A stretch of 64,000 nt of DNA from Sphingobacteriales bacterium. GTDB lineage: Bacteria; Bacteroidota; Bacteroidia; Chitinophagales; JADIYW01. Below the pieces are notes generated by a model. It was not told the origin of the DNA and made no database searches. It saw nothing but the letters and a program-made list of their open reading frames with translations. Numbering within the stretch: position 1 is the stretch's first letter; each line of letters begins with the position of its first letter. Shown here piece by piece: positions 56,182-64,000 of the stretch. The stretch is taken from positions 1-64,000 of the forward strand of contig JADKIQ010000025.1 in NCBI GenBank assembly GCA_016721245.1. The letters run 5' to 3'. A program made the position numbers and the translations under genes.

Positions 56182-56961
56182 TTGGCTGATTTCGGACTGA
56201 TAGAGACTATTAAAGTAGTAAACGGCAGATTAGTATTTAAAAATCTGCATGTAAAACGACTGTTCAATAGTTTGAAAACTATCAATATTGACGAAAGTGA
56301 ATATAAAGTGGAAGATAGAATGCTACGCTTGCTTAAGTATGAATGCATCGAGAAAGGATTAAAAAATTTCAGACTTCGCCTCGAAGTACAGAAAAACAGA
56401 GCACATGAATATATGCCTGAAATTTCTGCATTAAAATGGAATTGCACTTTGCGTCCGCTGGAAAGTGTAAAATATGTACTGAATGAAACCGGACTAAAAA
56501 TCACTTTGTTGCCGAAACATAAAAAGCACTTAGATATCTTTGCCAATCTGAAACATACCGACAGAGCCATTTATGACGCAGCCATCAATTACGCGCGGCA
56601 ACATGATTTTGACGATGCGTTGGTGCTGAATGATAATGACACTATTGCGGATGCTTCTATCTACAATGTTTTTATTGTAAAAGATGGTGTTGTGTATACA
56701 CCGCCATTGTCAGACGGGCCGGTGGCTGGTGTGTTGCGGGAGTTATTATTAACCAGATTACCGGATACTAAAATCATCGAACAAACCATAAGTATTAAAG
56801 AACTGTACAATGCAGATGAAATTTTTCTGACAAATGCATTGCGCGGTATTCGATGGGTAGAATTCCTGGATGAAAAGCGTTTAGGTAATTCTAAAACAAA
56901 AGTAATTTTTGATGAATTTAAGGCGGTGGTTTTTGAACATTTCGGCGAACATCTGGTTTAA
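56182..56961 (+). CDS. Class IV aminotransferase (PabC-like), TTG start
   Basis: The 259-residue PLP protein has FGLIETIKVVNGRLVFKNLH, LKHTDRAIYDAAINYAR with the PLP lysine in NLKHT, and DDALVLNDNDTIADASIYNV. The 4-amino-4-deoxychorismate lyase layout (folate synthesis) fits best; a branched-chain type is less likely. The frame must begin before DFGLIETI and only TTG 56182 is available, 3 bases after the UbiA stop, so translational coupling is expected. Confidence 0.82.
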   Translation: MADFGLIETIKVVNGRLVFKNLHVKRLFNSLKTINIDESEYKVEDRMLRLLKYECIEKGLKNFRLRLEVQKNRAHEYMPEISALKWNCTLRPLESVKYVLNETGLKITLLPKHKKHLDIFANLKHTDRAIYDAAINYARQHDFDDALVLNDNDTIADASIYNVFIVKDGVVYTPPLSDGPVAGVLRELLLTRLPDTKIIEQTISIKELYNADEIFLTNALRGIRWVEFLDEKRLGNSKTKVIFDEFKAVVFEHFGEHLV

Positions 56962-56969
56962 AAACAAAT

Positions 56970-56993
56970 CGTCATTCCGAGTGCAGCGAGGAA
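56970..56993. repeat. Half REP-like element (CGTCATTCCGAG)
   Basis: CGTCATTCCGAGTGCAGCGA followed by GGAA is one arm of the CGTCATT-type repeats seen at 34489 and 45277. No second arm is seen here. Confidence 0.5.
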
Positions 56994-57016
56994 GTAAAAA
57001 AATGTATCCTTAAAAC

Positions 57017-58360
57017 ATGACTCACAACTCACAACTCACAACTCAAAACTTATCCATCCACTGGTTTCGACGTGACTTGCGTTTAAAGGATAATGCTGCA
57101 TTGTATCATGCCTTAAAATCAGGATTACCGGTGCTCCCTATATTTATTTTCGACAGCAATATTCTCGACGAACTGAAAGAAAAAGATAATGCATTGACAG
57201 ATGACAAACGTGTTACTTTCATTCATCAGGAAATTACAAGATTAAAAAATGAGTTGAATACATTGGGCAGCGATTTGGTGGTTTTTTACGGAAAGCCATT
57301 TGATGTGTGGAATGAAATTATTAAAATTTATTCCGTAAAAAAAGTATTTACCAATCACGATTACGAACCATATGCAAACGAACGTGACGAACAGTTAAAA
57401 TTATTACTGAATGAGCATGCTATTGAGTTTTCAACATACAAGGATCAGGTCATTTTTGAGAAAGATGAAGTAACTAAAGATGATGGCAAACCTTACACCG
57501 TTTATACACCATACAGTAAAAAATGGAAATTAAAGCTCACTGATTTTTACCTGAAAGCCTATCCGACAGAAAAATATTTTTCCGGATTCTTAAATGTTTC
57601 TTCCATTCAAGCGCTTTTATCATTACAGGAAATGGGATTTACTGCTTCAGAATTCATATTCCCGGAACGAACCGTATCCGATATGATCATTCAACATTAT
57701 ACCGAAACGCGCGATATTCCAAGCATGCGCGGCACCTCCCGTATCAGTTTGCACTTGCGTTTTGGAACGGTGTCCATTCGTGAACTGGCAAGGCAAAGCA
57801 TTCACGCGAAAGGAGAGAAGTACATCAATGAACTCATCTGGCGCGATTTTTACATGATGATTCTGCATCATTTCCCAAAAGTGATAACAACGTCCTTCAA
57901 CGAGAAATACGATAAAATAAAATGGCGCAACAATGAAGTGGAATACAAAGCCTGGTGTGAAGGAAAGACCGGTTATCCCATTGTAGATGCCGGTATGCGG
58001 GAACTGAATGCGACTGGTTTCATGCACAACCGTGTTCGTATGATTGTTGCTTCTTTTCTTACCAAACATTTACTGATTGACTGGCGTTGGGGTGAAGCTT
58101 ATTTTGCAATAAAACTGCTCGACTTTGAACTGGCCTCCAACAATGGCGGCTGGCAATGGGCCGCAGGCACCGGCGTAGATGCTGCGCCTTATTTCAGAGT
58201 ATTCAATCCGAGATTGCAAACAGAAAAGTTTGATAAAGAATTAAAGTATATTCGAAAATGGATTCCTGAATTGGATTCATTTGATTATCCCAAACCAATC
58301 GTTGAGCATACGTTTGCCCGAGACAGATGTCTGACAACTTACAAAGTAGCACTAAGCTGA
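57017..58360 (+). CDS. Deoxyribodipyrimidine photolyase/cryptochrome family
   Basis: The 447-residue protein has SIHWFRRDLRLKDNAALYHA at the start, MRGTSRISLHLRFGTVSIRE for FAD, ELIWRDFYMMILHHFP, and the DNA/FAD block NNGGWQWAAGTGVDAAPYFR, all of class I CPD photolyases. It repairs UV pyrimidine dimers with light. The first 13 residues (MTHNSQLTTQNLS) are coded by a 7-bp repeat, so the ancestral start was probably at SIHWF. Confidence 0.93.
   Translation: MTHNSQLTTQNLSIHWFRRDLRLKDNAALYHALKSGLPVLPIFIFDSNILDELKEKDNALTDDKRVTFIHQEITRLKNELNTLGSDLVVFYGKPFDVWNEIIKIYSVKKVFTNHDYEPYANERDEQLKLLLNEHAIEFSTYKDQVIFEKDEVTKDDGKPYTVYTPYSKKWKLKLTDFYLKAYPTEKYFSGFLNVSSIQALLSLQEMGFTASEFIFPERTVSDMIIQHYTETRDIPSMRGTSRISLHLRFGTVSIRELARQSIHAKGEKYINELIWRDFYMMILHHFPKVITTSFNEKYDKIKWRNNEVEYKAWCEGKTGYPIVDAGMRELNATGFMHNRVRMIVASFLTKHLLIDWRWGEAYFAIKLLDFELASNNGGWQWAAGTGVDAAPYFRVFNPRLQTEKFDKELKYIRKWIPELDSFDYPKPIVEHTFARDRCLTTYKVALS
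57021..57048. repeat. 7-bp tandem array (CTCACAA) at the photolyase start
   Basis: CTCACAA three times, then CTCAAAA, in exact phase directly after the ATG. The array supplies the first codons of the photolyase. Confidence 0.85.
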
Positions 58361-58363
58361 TTG

Positions 58364-58918
58364 TTAATTCAAAATAGGATCTTCAGGAAATGTGGATAAC
58401 AACTTGTTTTTACCGCCCATTTTTATTAGCACATCGTGCCACATATACTCGCTCATTTTAAAAATCTCCGGATAATCTTTAGAAACAATCCAGCTGTTGT
58501 CCTGCATTTCTTCATTCAGCTGTCCGCCTTCCCAGCCGGCATAACCCGCAAAGAATTTGATGTTGTGCGGTAAAATCTGCCGGTCTTTTATCAGTGTTTT
58601 CAGCTGTTCAAAATTGCCGTTCCAGTACAGGTTATCTTTAATGTGTATGGAATCGCTGACCAAATCTCCATAAGAGTGAATATAGTTCAAACGGTCCATA
58701 CCCACAGGACCTCCATAGTACACAGTAGACTGAAACGCCGGGAAATTCGGTATCATTTCATTCACTCTGAAAATAGACGGACGGTTCAGCACCAGACCGA
58801 TGGAACCTTCCGTATTATGCTCACAAATCAGCGTTACCGTACGTTTAAAACTCGGGTCTTTCATAAATGGCTCCGCTACCAGTAAATCTCCTTTTTCTAT
58901 ATTGAAATCTTTTGCCAT
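58364..58918 (-). CDS. YqgE/AlgH family protein
   Basis: The 184-residue protein has KGDLLVAEPFMKDPSFKRTV, EGSIGLVLNRPSIFRVNEMI, YYGGPVGMDRLNYIHS and FFAGYAGWEGGQLNEEM, as in the YqgE (AlgH, UPF0301) family. The role is not clear. Its ATG overlaps the DUF5103 stop (TAATG). It converges with the photolyase gene with a 3-base gap. Confidence 0.93.
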   Translation of the reverse strand: MAKDFNIEKGDLLVAEPFMKDPSFKRTVTLICEHNTEGSIGLVLNRPSIFRVNEMIPNFPAFQSTVYYGGPVGMDRLNYIHSYGDLVSDSIHIKDNLYWNGNFEQLKTLIKDRQILPHNIKFFAGYAGWEGGQLNEEMQDNSWIVSKDYPEIFKMSEYMWHDVLIKMGGKNKLLSTFPEDPILN

Positions 58919-60189
58919 CAGTATCTGTTTAAAATAGAGTTAATATATTTCACCGAAATCAAACGGTCATAACGCTCGCCAAACGGCGTGTAGTAAAATA
59001 AAATGGTATAATCATTCTCCGTATCCATGTAATAGCTTTCCGTTACAAACTGGTCATTCTTATTATCCTTCACATCTTTAAACACGTACGAATAATTGTA
59101 AGTTCCTTGTTTCAGCAGGATATTCGCCGCGTAACTCTTATCCAGATTATCGTAATGCATAATGGATGATTCATCACAGGCCCAATTGTTAAACGCACCA
59201 ACCACATAAAAGTTGCCATTTGCCGCAGTACCCCCGAAATCAAAATTGAAATGCACATTCGCATAATCCGCGCCGGTGTTGTAGTACGGATTGTCCAAAT
59301 TCTCTATGTAATACTGCCCGTTCAAATCTTTTATCATCTGGTATTTATCGCGTGGCTGCGGACGGTCAAACAGCAAATACACATCGTTCTCGTCGTCGCG
59401 TAAATCAAAGGCACGGATATTTTGCCCGCGGAAACGCAGGGAACGCATATCAAAAAAGCGGAATTCGCGCCCGGCGGTAGGGAAGGTAAGCACTCCGTTA
59501 AAATCGAAGTTCAGTTCATTCATGCCCACAAACTGCGGCTTGATGTCCGTCTTCGCATTGTCCCAGCGGTAATTCTGCATCACCGTCGCCTTAATCTCCA
59601 TCTGTGGATTATCAATTGTAAAGCCTTTATAATTTACCTTAAACACCACTTCCTGATACTGGTCTCTTGCATATAAACTACGCGGATACGCTATGCCTGC
59701 ATCGATAATCACTTTGTTTTCCGCCACCATAAAACGGCGGGTAAAAACTGGATTTTCTTTATTGTTCTCATAGACAATCAGCACATAGTTGCCCGAGTAA
59801 TTAATGCGCATATCCGTATTCGGAAACTCCAGCGTATAATGCACGTAGGGGATTTTCGTACCGTTCGAGTAATCGTAATCATTGATATTCGCTTCCGAAA
59901 AACCATCCACATACTCCATAATATTCATCATGGTCGGCGTCCAGTCGGTGTGGCACTGCACCACGGTATAATAGTAATTCTTAGGTTTTCCCGATAAATC
60001 ATCAAAATGCAGTTCCAGCGTTTCGTTCTGGTTCATATTCAGCACCGGCATCGCCATATCCGCACCTTTCGGGAAAAGCTGTACCGTTTTTATATTTGGC
60101 GAATAAACTTTGTTTTCATACGTCACTGCCCGGCAAAACGTGCCCGATGCTAATAACAAAACAAAAAATATAGTGTGCAAGCGTTGCAT
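58918..60189 (-). CDS. Type IX secretion system plug protein (DUF5103)
   Basis: The 423-residue protein has a signal (LHTIFFVLLLASGTFCRA) and the DUF5103 layout: VYSPNIKTVQLFPKGADMAM, LHFDDLSGKPKNYYYTVVQC, DWTPTMMNIMEYVDGF and GYDRLISVKYINSI-like end. Related Plug in Flavobacterium closes the SprA channel of type IX secretion. A middle part (NFYVVGAFNNWACDESSIMH) looks like a carbohydrate-binding type fold. It is a marker for Bacteroidota. Confidence 0.9.
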   Translation of the reverse strand: MQRLHTIFFVLLLASGTFCRAVTYENKVYSPNIKTVQLFPKGADMAMPVLNMNQNETLELHFDDLSGKPKNYYYTVVQCHTDWTPTMMNIMEYVDGFSEANINDYDYSNGTKIPYVHYTLEFPNTDMRINYSGNYVLIVYENNKENPVFTRRFMVAENKVIIDAGIAYPRSLYARDQYQEVVFKVNYKGFTIDNPQMEIKATVMQNYRWDNAKTDIKPQFVGMNELNFDFNGVLTFPTAGREFRFFDMRSLRFRGQNIRAFDLRDDENDVYLLFDRPQPRDKYQMIKDLNGQYYIENLDNPYYNTGADYANVHFNFDFGGTAANGNFYVVGAFNNWACDESSIMHYDNLDKSYAANILLKQGTYNYSYVFKDVKDNKNDQFVTESYYMDTENDYTILFYYTPFGERYDRLISVKYINSILNRY

Positions 60190-60311
60190 AATTCAATAAT
60201 AGCAAATATCTTTCCAAAAATTGAAATTTTGCATATCTTTTATTCAACTTATAAAATTAACTATGTTTGACTTATTTTAAAGTTGAGGGTTAGTAAAATA
60301 GTGGAGCATGG

Positions 60312-60432
60312 TTTTATTGTACGCAGCAATAGCTGTAAAATGAACGAAGCAAGGCTATCAGCATTTGTGTTCATTTTAGCAGCGGTTTGATTCGACTGAA
60401 AGGAGAAGCAAAATTGCCTTAGTACAATAAAA
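60312..60432. repeat. 121-bp imperfect inverted-repeat element
   Basis: The ends TTTTATTGTAC (60312-60322) and GTACAATAAAA (60422-60432) are perfect 11-bp inverted repeats. Inside, GCTGTAAAATGAAC (60332-60345) pairs with GTTCATTTTAGCAGC (60369-60383). It fills most of the gap before the GSCFA gene. A miniature mobile element or a folded RNA fits. Confidence 0.6.
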
Positions 60433-60484
60433 AAAGTTTTTGGTTACTTTTTGCTTTCAAAAAGTGACATCTAAAAATGAAATA

Positions 60485-61426
60485 ATGGATTTCTTTACAA
60501 AAATAAACATACAAGTCTCTTCAATTCAAATCACCCATAAGGACAAACTTCTGCTCATGGGTTCCTGTTTTACGGAGAACATCGGTAATCAGCTGAAACA
60601 ATACCAGTTTCCAGGCAATATCAACCCTTTTGGTATTATCTACCATCCCGTTTCCATTTTCGGAAACCTTAAAAAGGTGATGGATAAAAATGTTTATACC
60701 GAAAACGAGTTGCTGCAACACAACGAGTTATACCTTTCCTTAGACCATCACGGACAGTTCTCCGGTACGGATAAAAACGAAGTACTGACAAACATCAACA
60801 CCACCATAGAAAAAGCGCATACAGATTTCAATGCAGCTAAATTTATCATTATTACGCTGGGTACAGCCTTTGTATATAAGCATTTGGCGCAGGACAGGGT
60901 AGTAGCCAATTGCCATAAAATACCCAACACCGCTTTTGAAAAACGCCTGCTGAGCATTGATGAAATCAAAGCAGCCTTCAATGCAGTAAAAACCCAACTG
61001 AAAGATAAAACCATATTGTTCACTGTTTCACCTGTGCGGCACTGGCGTGATGGCGCTGTGGAAAACCAGCGCAGCAAAAGCATTCTGATAGAAAGCATCC
61101 ACCAGTTGATAGCTGAAAATAGTAACTGTTTCTATTTTCCGGCGTATGAACTGATGATGGACGAACTACGCGATTACCGCTTCTATGCCGAAGACATGCT
61201 GCACCCCAATGCGGTTGCCGTAAAATACATCTGGCAGCGCTTTGCTGAAACGTATTTTAGCGAGCAAACACAACAGATAAACGCCCAACTGGAAAAGATA
61301 CACTTACTGCTGCAGCACCGCATTAAAAATGCCGACACGCAAGCACAAGCCGCCTTTGAACAAAAGGTACAAACCACTATTGCAGTATTTAAAAGTAAGC
61401 ATCCGGATATAGAGCTTGGGTTTTAG
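60485..61426 (+). CDS. GSCFA domain protein
   Basis: The 313-residue protein has the name motif in LLLMGSCFTENIG, then NINPFGIIYHPVSIFGNL, FIITLGTAFVYKH, FTVSPVRHWRDG and YFPAYELMMDELRDYRFY with EDMLHPN near the end. The GSCFA fold belongs to the SGNH-like esterases and acts on unknown substrates. ATG 60485 (MDFFTKIN) fits the family; an upstream start would add 15 residues. Confidence 0.93.
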   Translation: MDFFTKINIQVSSIQITHKDKLLLMGSCFTENIGNQLKQYQFPGNINPFGIIYHPVSIFGNLKKVMDKNVYTENELLQHNELYLSLDHHGQFSGTDKNEVLTNINTTIEKAHTDFNAAKFIIITLGTAFVYKHLAQDRVVANCHKIPNTAFEKRLLSIDEIKAAFNAVKTQLKDKTILFTVSPVRHWRDGAVENQRSKSILIESIHQLIAENSNCFYFPAYELMMDELRDYRFYAEDMLHPNAVAVKYIWQRFAETYFSEQTQQINAQLEKIHLLLQHRIKNADTQAQAAFEQKVQTTIAVFKSKHPDIELGF

Positions 61427-61517
61427 AGCGCGCATTTCATTAGTGTGTTGTGTTAAGGCTGATTTGTAAACATCAGCTCTATTTTCGATATCAAATAAAT
61501 ATTTTATATTTGAATAA

Positions 61518-62305
61518 ATAAACGCTACTAGTTTCGGATATAATTTAGATAGCAGTAACTTTCCAAAGAACAGAAAATTCAGTGAATTAATACTACAAAA
61601 TGAAAAAGATACAATTAATTCTTTTAAAGATTTTTTATATCATATAGAGTTAATCGAATTACTTGGATATGATATTAATTTATTTCGTGGACAATCAGAT
61701 AATAACCCTCTATTACCATCAATTTGTAGAGAAAATCCAAGTATTGACACTACCGAGACTGAAAAAAAATGTTATCAGATTTTAAGAGGCGTTCTCCACT
61801 ATTAATAACTAAAAATTTTGAAAGTGATTGGGAATGGCTAATCTATGCACAACATTTTGGAATGAAAACCAGATTACTTGATTGGACAAGCAATCCTTTA
61901 GTAGCATTGTGGTTTACATGTCAAAATCAATATTCTATGAAAAATAGTTCATATTTATATATTTTATCCTGTGATGAAAAATTGCAAGTTGATTTATCTA
62001 AAAATCAATCGCCGTTTGACAGTTCATTAACAAAAATTTTAAGACCTACACTAAATAATGAAAGGATTGTTGCACAATCTGGGTGGTTTACTGCACACAA
62101 ATATTCAAATAAAGCAAAAAGATTCGTTACACTAGAAACCAATACTGCAATAAAAACTAACTTGACGCAAATTGAAATTCCAGCGAATATAAAAAAGGAT
62201 ATTCTTAATAAATTATCAATGTTTGGAGTAAATAACCGAACAATATTTCCAGATGTTAATGGTCTTAGTATGCATTTAAACTGGAAATATCTGGTCGATA
62301 AATAA
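61518..62305 (+). pseudogene. FRG-domain protein, one frameshift
   Basis: The FRG domain shows as INLFRGQSDNNPLLPSICRE, then after a frame break HFGMKTRLLDWTSNPLVALW and ERIVAQSGWFTAHKYSN. The break is in an A8 run (61762-61769); a ninth A gives EKKMLSDFKRR and a frame of 263 codons. No ATG is seen at the 5' end, which opens after a stop at 61515-61517, so the start is uncertain. FRG proteins occur in toxin and antiphage settings; here that role is inference. DNA is AT-rich. Confidence 0.72.
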
Positions 62306-62456
62306 TAAAGCTACTGCTAACAAAAAATTTGCACTAGTTGTGTTATATTTGATTATTTAAGTTTTGTTTATTATATTTAATTTGTACTAAGGTTTTGTTT
62401 TTGCTAAACACTCACAACCAGCGTCTATTTTCAGCCGTTACACACAATTTTTATTT

Positions 62457-63296
62457 ATGGAACCAATATCAATAATAGCCTTAAGTGCAGCCATAGGTGG
62501 CGGTGCAGGGAAATTTGCTGAAAAAGCCTGGGATTCGGGTGAAAAATGGCTTAAAACATTTTTTAAAGACCATAACGAATTAGTACAACAGAAAGCAAAT
62601 GAAAACTCTCTTGATTTTCTCAGTGAGCTCGCACAAAGAATTAAAAAATTAGAAGATCAAAATAAAGTTTCGGCAGATAAAATAATAGAAAGCCAAAATC
62701 AACCAGATTTTACTATTCTGTTACAAAAGGCTATAATAACTGCATCACAAACTGACAATAAAGAAAAACATGTTCTATTAGCTACATTGGTTACGGAACG
62801 ACTAACATCTTCTTCTGAAAGTATATTCACCCTTACAAGCAAAATGGCGTGTGACACTATTTCATATCTCACTGTGAATCAAATAAAGATTTTAGGATTT
62901 TTAGCAAACGCAAAATATATAAGACCAAATCTACCGCCTATACAAAATTTACCGATAAACATCTTTCATGAATTTGTCGAAAATTGGATAACTAGTCGGC
63001 TAACACCATATCACGATTTAACTTTCAGATCTTTAGATTTTAAGCACTTAGAATCGCTATCTTGTTTACGAATAGATGAATTAGTGTATTGTAAATTTGA
63101 TCATTTATTCAATAGAGGTAATTTGAAGGTTGATTTCACGAAAATAAAAAACAGACAATTATACACTGAACTAAAAACAATTTGGGATAACTCAGAATTT
63201 GAGAGTTCAGGATTGACAACACTTGGTCAACTTATTGGGATTATTGCTTCAGATAACTTATCAAAAACTTATACAGACATAGGTTCGTGGAAATAA
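62457..63296 (+). CDS. Uncharacterised protein, LPO_1073/Vpar_1526-like
   Basis: The 279-residue protein starts with a hydrophobic/glycine stretch (ISIIALSAAIGGGAGKFAEK), then a helical region FLSELAQRIKKLEDQNKVSA and QPDFTILLQKAIITASQTDN with KHVLLATLVTERLTSSSES and ACDTISYLTVNQIKILGFLA. The pattern resembles proteins annotated LPO_1073/Vpar_1526, of unknown function; I recognise it by memory only. It follows the FRG gene by 151 bases on the same strand and is equally AT-rich. Confidence 0.6.
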   Translation: MEPISIIALSAAIGGGAGKFAEKAWDSGEKWLKTFFKDHNELVQQKANENSLDFLSELAQRIKKLEDQNKVSADKIIESQNQPDFTILLQKAIITASQTDNKEKHVLLATLVTERLTSSSESIFTLTSKMACDTISYLTVNQIKILGFLANAKYIRPNLPPIQNLPINIFHEFVENWITSRLTPYHDLTFRSLDFKHLESLSCLRIDELVYCKFDHLFNRGNLKVDFTKIKNRQLYTELKTIWDNSEFESSGLTTLGQLIGIIASDNLSKTYTDIGSWK

Positions 63297-63313
63297 AAAA
63301 TGCGTATAACACT

Positions 63314-63376
63314 CCTCTCTGGCGCGAGTGTTAGCGCAGCGCTCTCATGTCTGCTAAATCAGTCGGTCTCTGACTG
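63314..63376. repeat. GC-rich intergenic repeat-like element
   Basis: A GC-rich stretch with GGCGCGAGTGTTAGCGCAGC and a hairpin CAGTC...GACTG (63360-63376) stands out from the AT-rich genes on its left. It resembles repeats often found at edges of accessory DNA in Bacteroidota; this match is from memory. Confidence 0.4.
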
Positions 63377-63553
63377 CAACCGAAATAGTAAAAAATCAAA
63401 AACCAATCTGCTATAATCATGCAATCCAATCTTAGCATGGTGCGTAAAAGTCTTCCAACAAAATAATTGGTACGCTGATTGTAAACTGATATCGAAATTC
63501 GAATATATTAGGTTAAATTAGTATTCGTAAGCAAAATCATTAATACATATACT

Positions 63554-64000
63554 ATGAAAAACTTCTTACTCTTAATTCTTATATGCACCTTTTCCGGGTT
63601 TGCGGTCAAGGCGCAGTGCAACTGGGTAAACGGGTCGGATGCCTCCATACCCGATGACAACGGGCGCGGTATCTTAGACTGGAATGCCCATTACAACTAT
63701 GCCCTCAATGCGCCCGAACTCCTCAGCAGTTCTGTTTATGTTGGCAACAGAGTGACAAACTTGAAAAATTGCCTTTCCCAGGAAATGTTTGCTTCCTCCT
63801 TTGCATCTGTTTCCCTTATGATTGCCAGATGTGGTATACAATATGCCGGCTGGGTCAATTCACCCGATAATGCGATTCCCGGCTGCGGCATTCTTGATTC
63901 CATGGATCACTACAGTTATGCCATCGGCGGCAATAATAATATGGGTGATCTCAGCAGGCAGAAAATGAAATACCTTTCAGAAAATATAGATAAAGAAGTC
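63554..64000 (+). CDS. Secreted protein with internal repeats, 5' part
   Basis: ATG 63554 opens a frame of 149 codons that runs off the right edge. It has a signal (FLLLILICTFSGFAVKAQ). Two similar stretches follow: WVNGSDASIPDDNGRGILDW with HYNYAL, and WVNSPDNAIPGCGILDSMDH with YSYAIG, about 75 residues apart. This suggests a repeat protein secreted to the surface. The N-terminal part does not allow a family call. Confidence 0.65.
   Translation, partial: MKNFLLLILICTFSGFAVKAQCNWVNGSDASIPDDNGRGILDWNAHYNYALNAPELLSSSVYVGNRVTNLKNCLSQEMFASSFASVSLMIARCGIQYAGWVNSPDNAIPGCGILDSMDHYSYAIGGNNNMGDLSRQKMKYLSENIDKEV

Noticed and set aside
58389..58400. Second DnaA box (TGTGGATAA)
   Set aside because: It lies inside the YqgE coding region and single 9-base matches are expected by chance in 64 kb.
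1..64000. tRNA, rRNA, CRISPR, transposase or phage genes
   Set aside because: Both strands were read for tRNA-like loops, long rRNA-like stretches, regular spaced repeats and typical integrase or transposase motifs; none was found. The heptamer arrays have no spacers and are not CRISPR.

Overview
The window is chromosomal DNA of a Bacteroidota bacterium, probably of the Chitinophagia/Sphingobacteriia/Flavobacteriia type. Signs are a type IX secretion plug protein (DUF5103), a GSCFA protein, DUF5683 and DUF4139 proteins, many short lipoproteins with a lipobox followed by lysines, the gene order parA-parB-DUF5683-dapB-lepB, AT-rich DNA, and promoters of the TTTG-N20-TAnnTTTG kind. No rRNA, tRNA, CRISPR array, transposase or phage gene was seen.

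Layout. 1-8.4 kb: a partial Lrp/AsnC regulator, then glycosyltransferase, sulfotransferase, PhoD-like phosphatase, DUF2804, alpha/beta hydrolase, lipoprotein, YheT hydrolase and beta-lactamase-like genes, nearly all interrupted by frameshifts, plus an intact 55-aa DUF5522 gene. 8.4-14 kb: prfB with its programmed frameshift, yraN, a bifunctional sugar-phosphate isomerase, lipB, rluD and a TIR-domain gene. 14-20 kb: an old-yellow enzyme, a small leader-like transcription unit, an AAA ATPase followed by the RNA ligase rtcB, and an alcohol dehydrogenase. 19.6-25.8 kb: a restriction-type nuclease domain, lepB, dapB, DUF5683, parB, parA and a metal-dependent hydrolase, all on the minus strand. 26-41.4 kb: envelope genes, pyrG, an rRNA methyltransferase, a carotenoid/retinoid-type oxidoreductase, DUF4139, a BON/SH3b pair, two PF10118 paralogues and fmt. 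41.5-48.1 kb: bacilliredoxin and the suf iron-sulfur genes (sufB, sufC, sufD, sufS, sufE, DUF59). 48.2-61.4 kb: DUF481, SDR, GNAT, carboxylase beta subunit, a second PhoD, M42 peptidase, UbiA-like, class IV aminotransferase, photolyase, YqgE, DUF5103 and GSCFA. 61.5-63.3 kb: an AT-rich pair (FRG-domain protein and a second uncharacterised protein) that looks like accessory or defence cargo. The window ends inside a secreted protein with internal repeats.

A technical theme runs through the window. Most broken genes return to one open frame when single bases are restored, usually in A/T homopolymers, and the broken-gene density is highest at the left end. This points to sequencing error at a contig end more than to true gene decay. 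A biological theme is dispersed short repeats: 7-bp tandem arrays at several places (two inside fmt, two forming the first codons of genes) and small inverted repeats of the CGTCATT...AATGACG type. The most system-like loci are the AAA-RtcB RNA-repair module, with an upstream leader-like unit and an intergenic hairpin, and the FRG pair at the right end.
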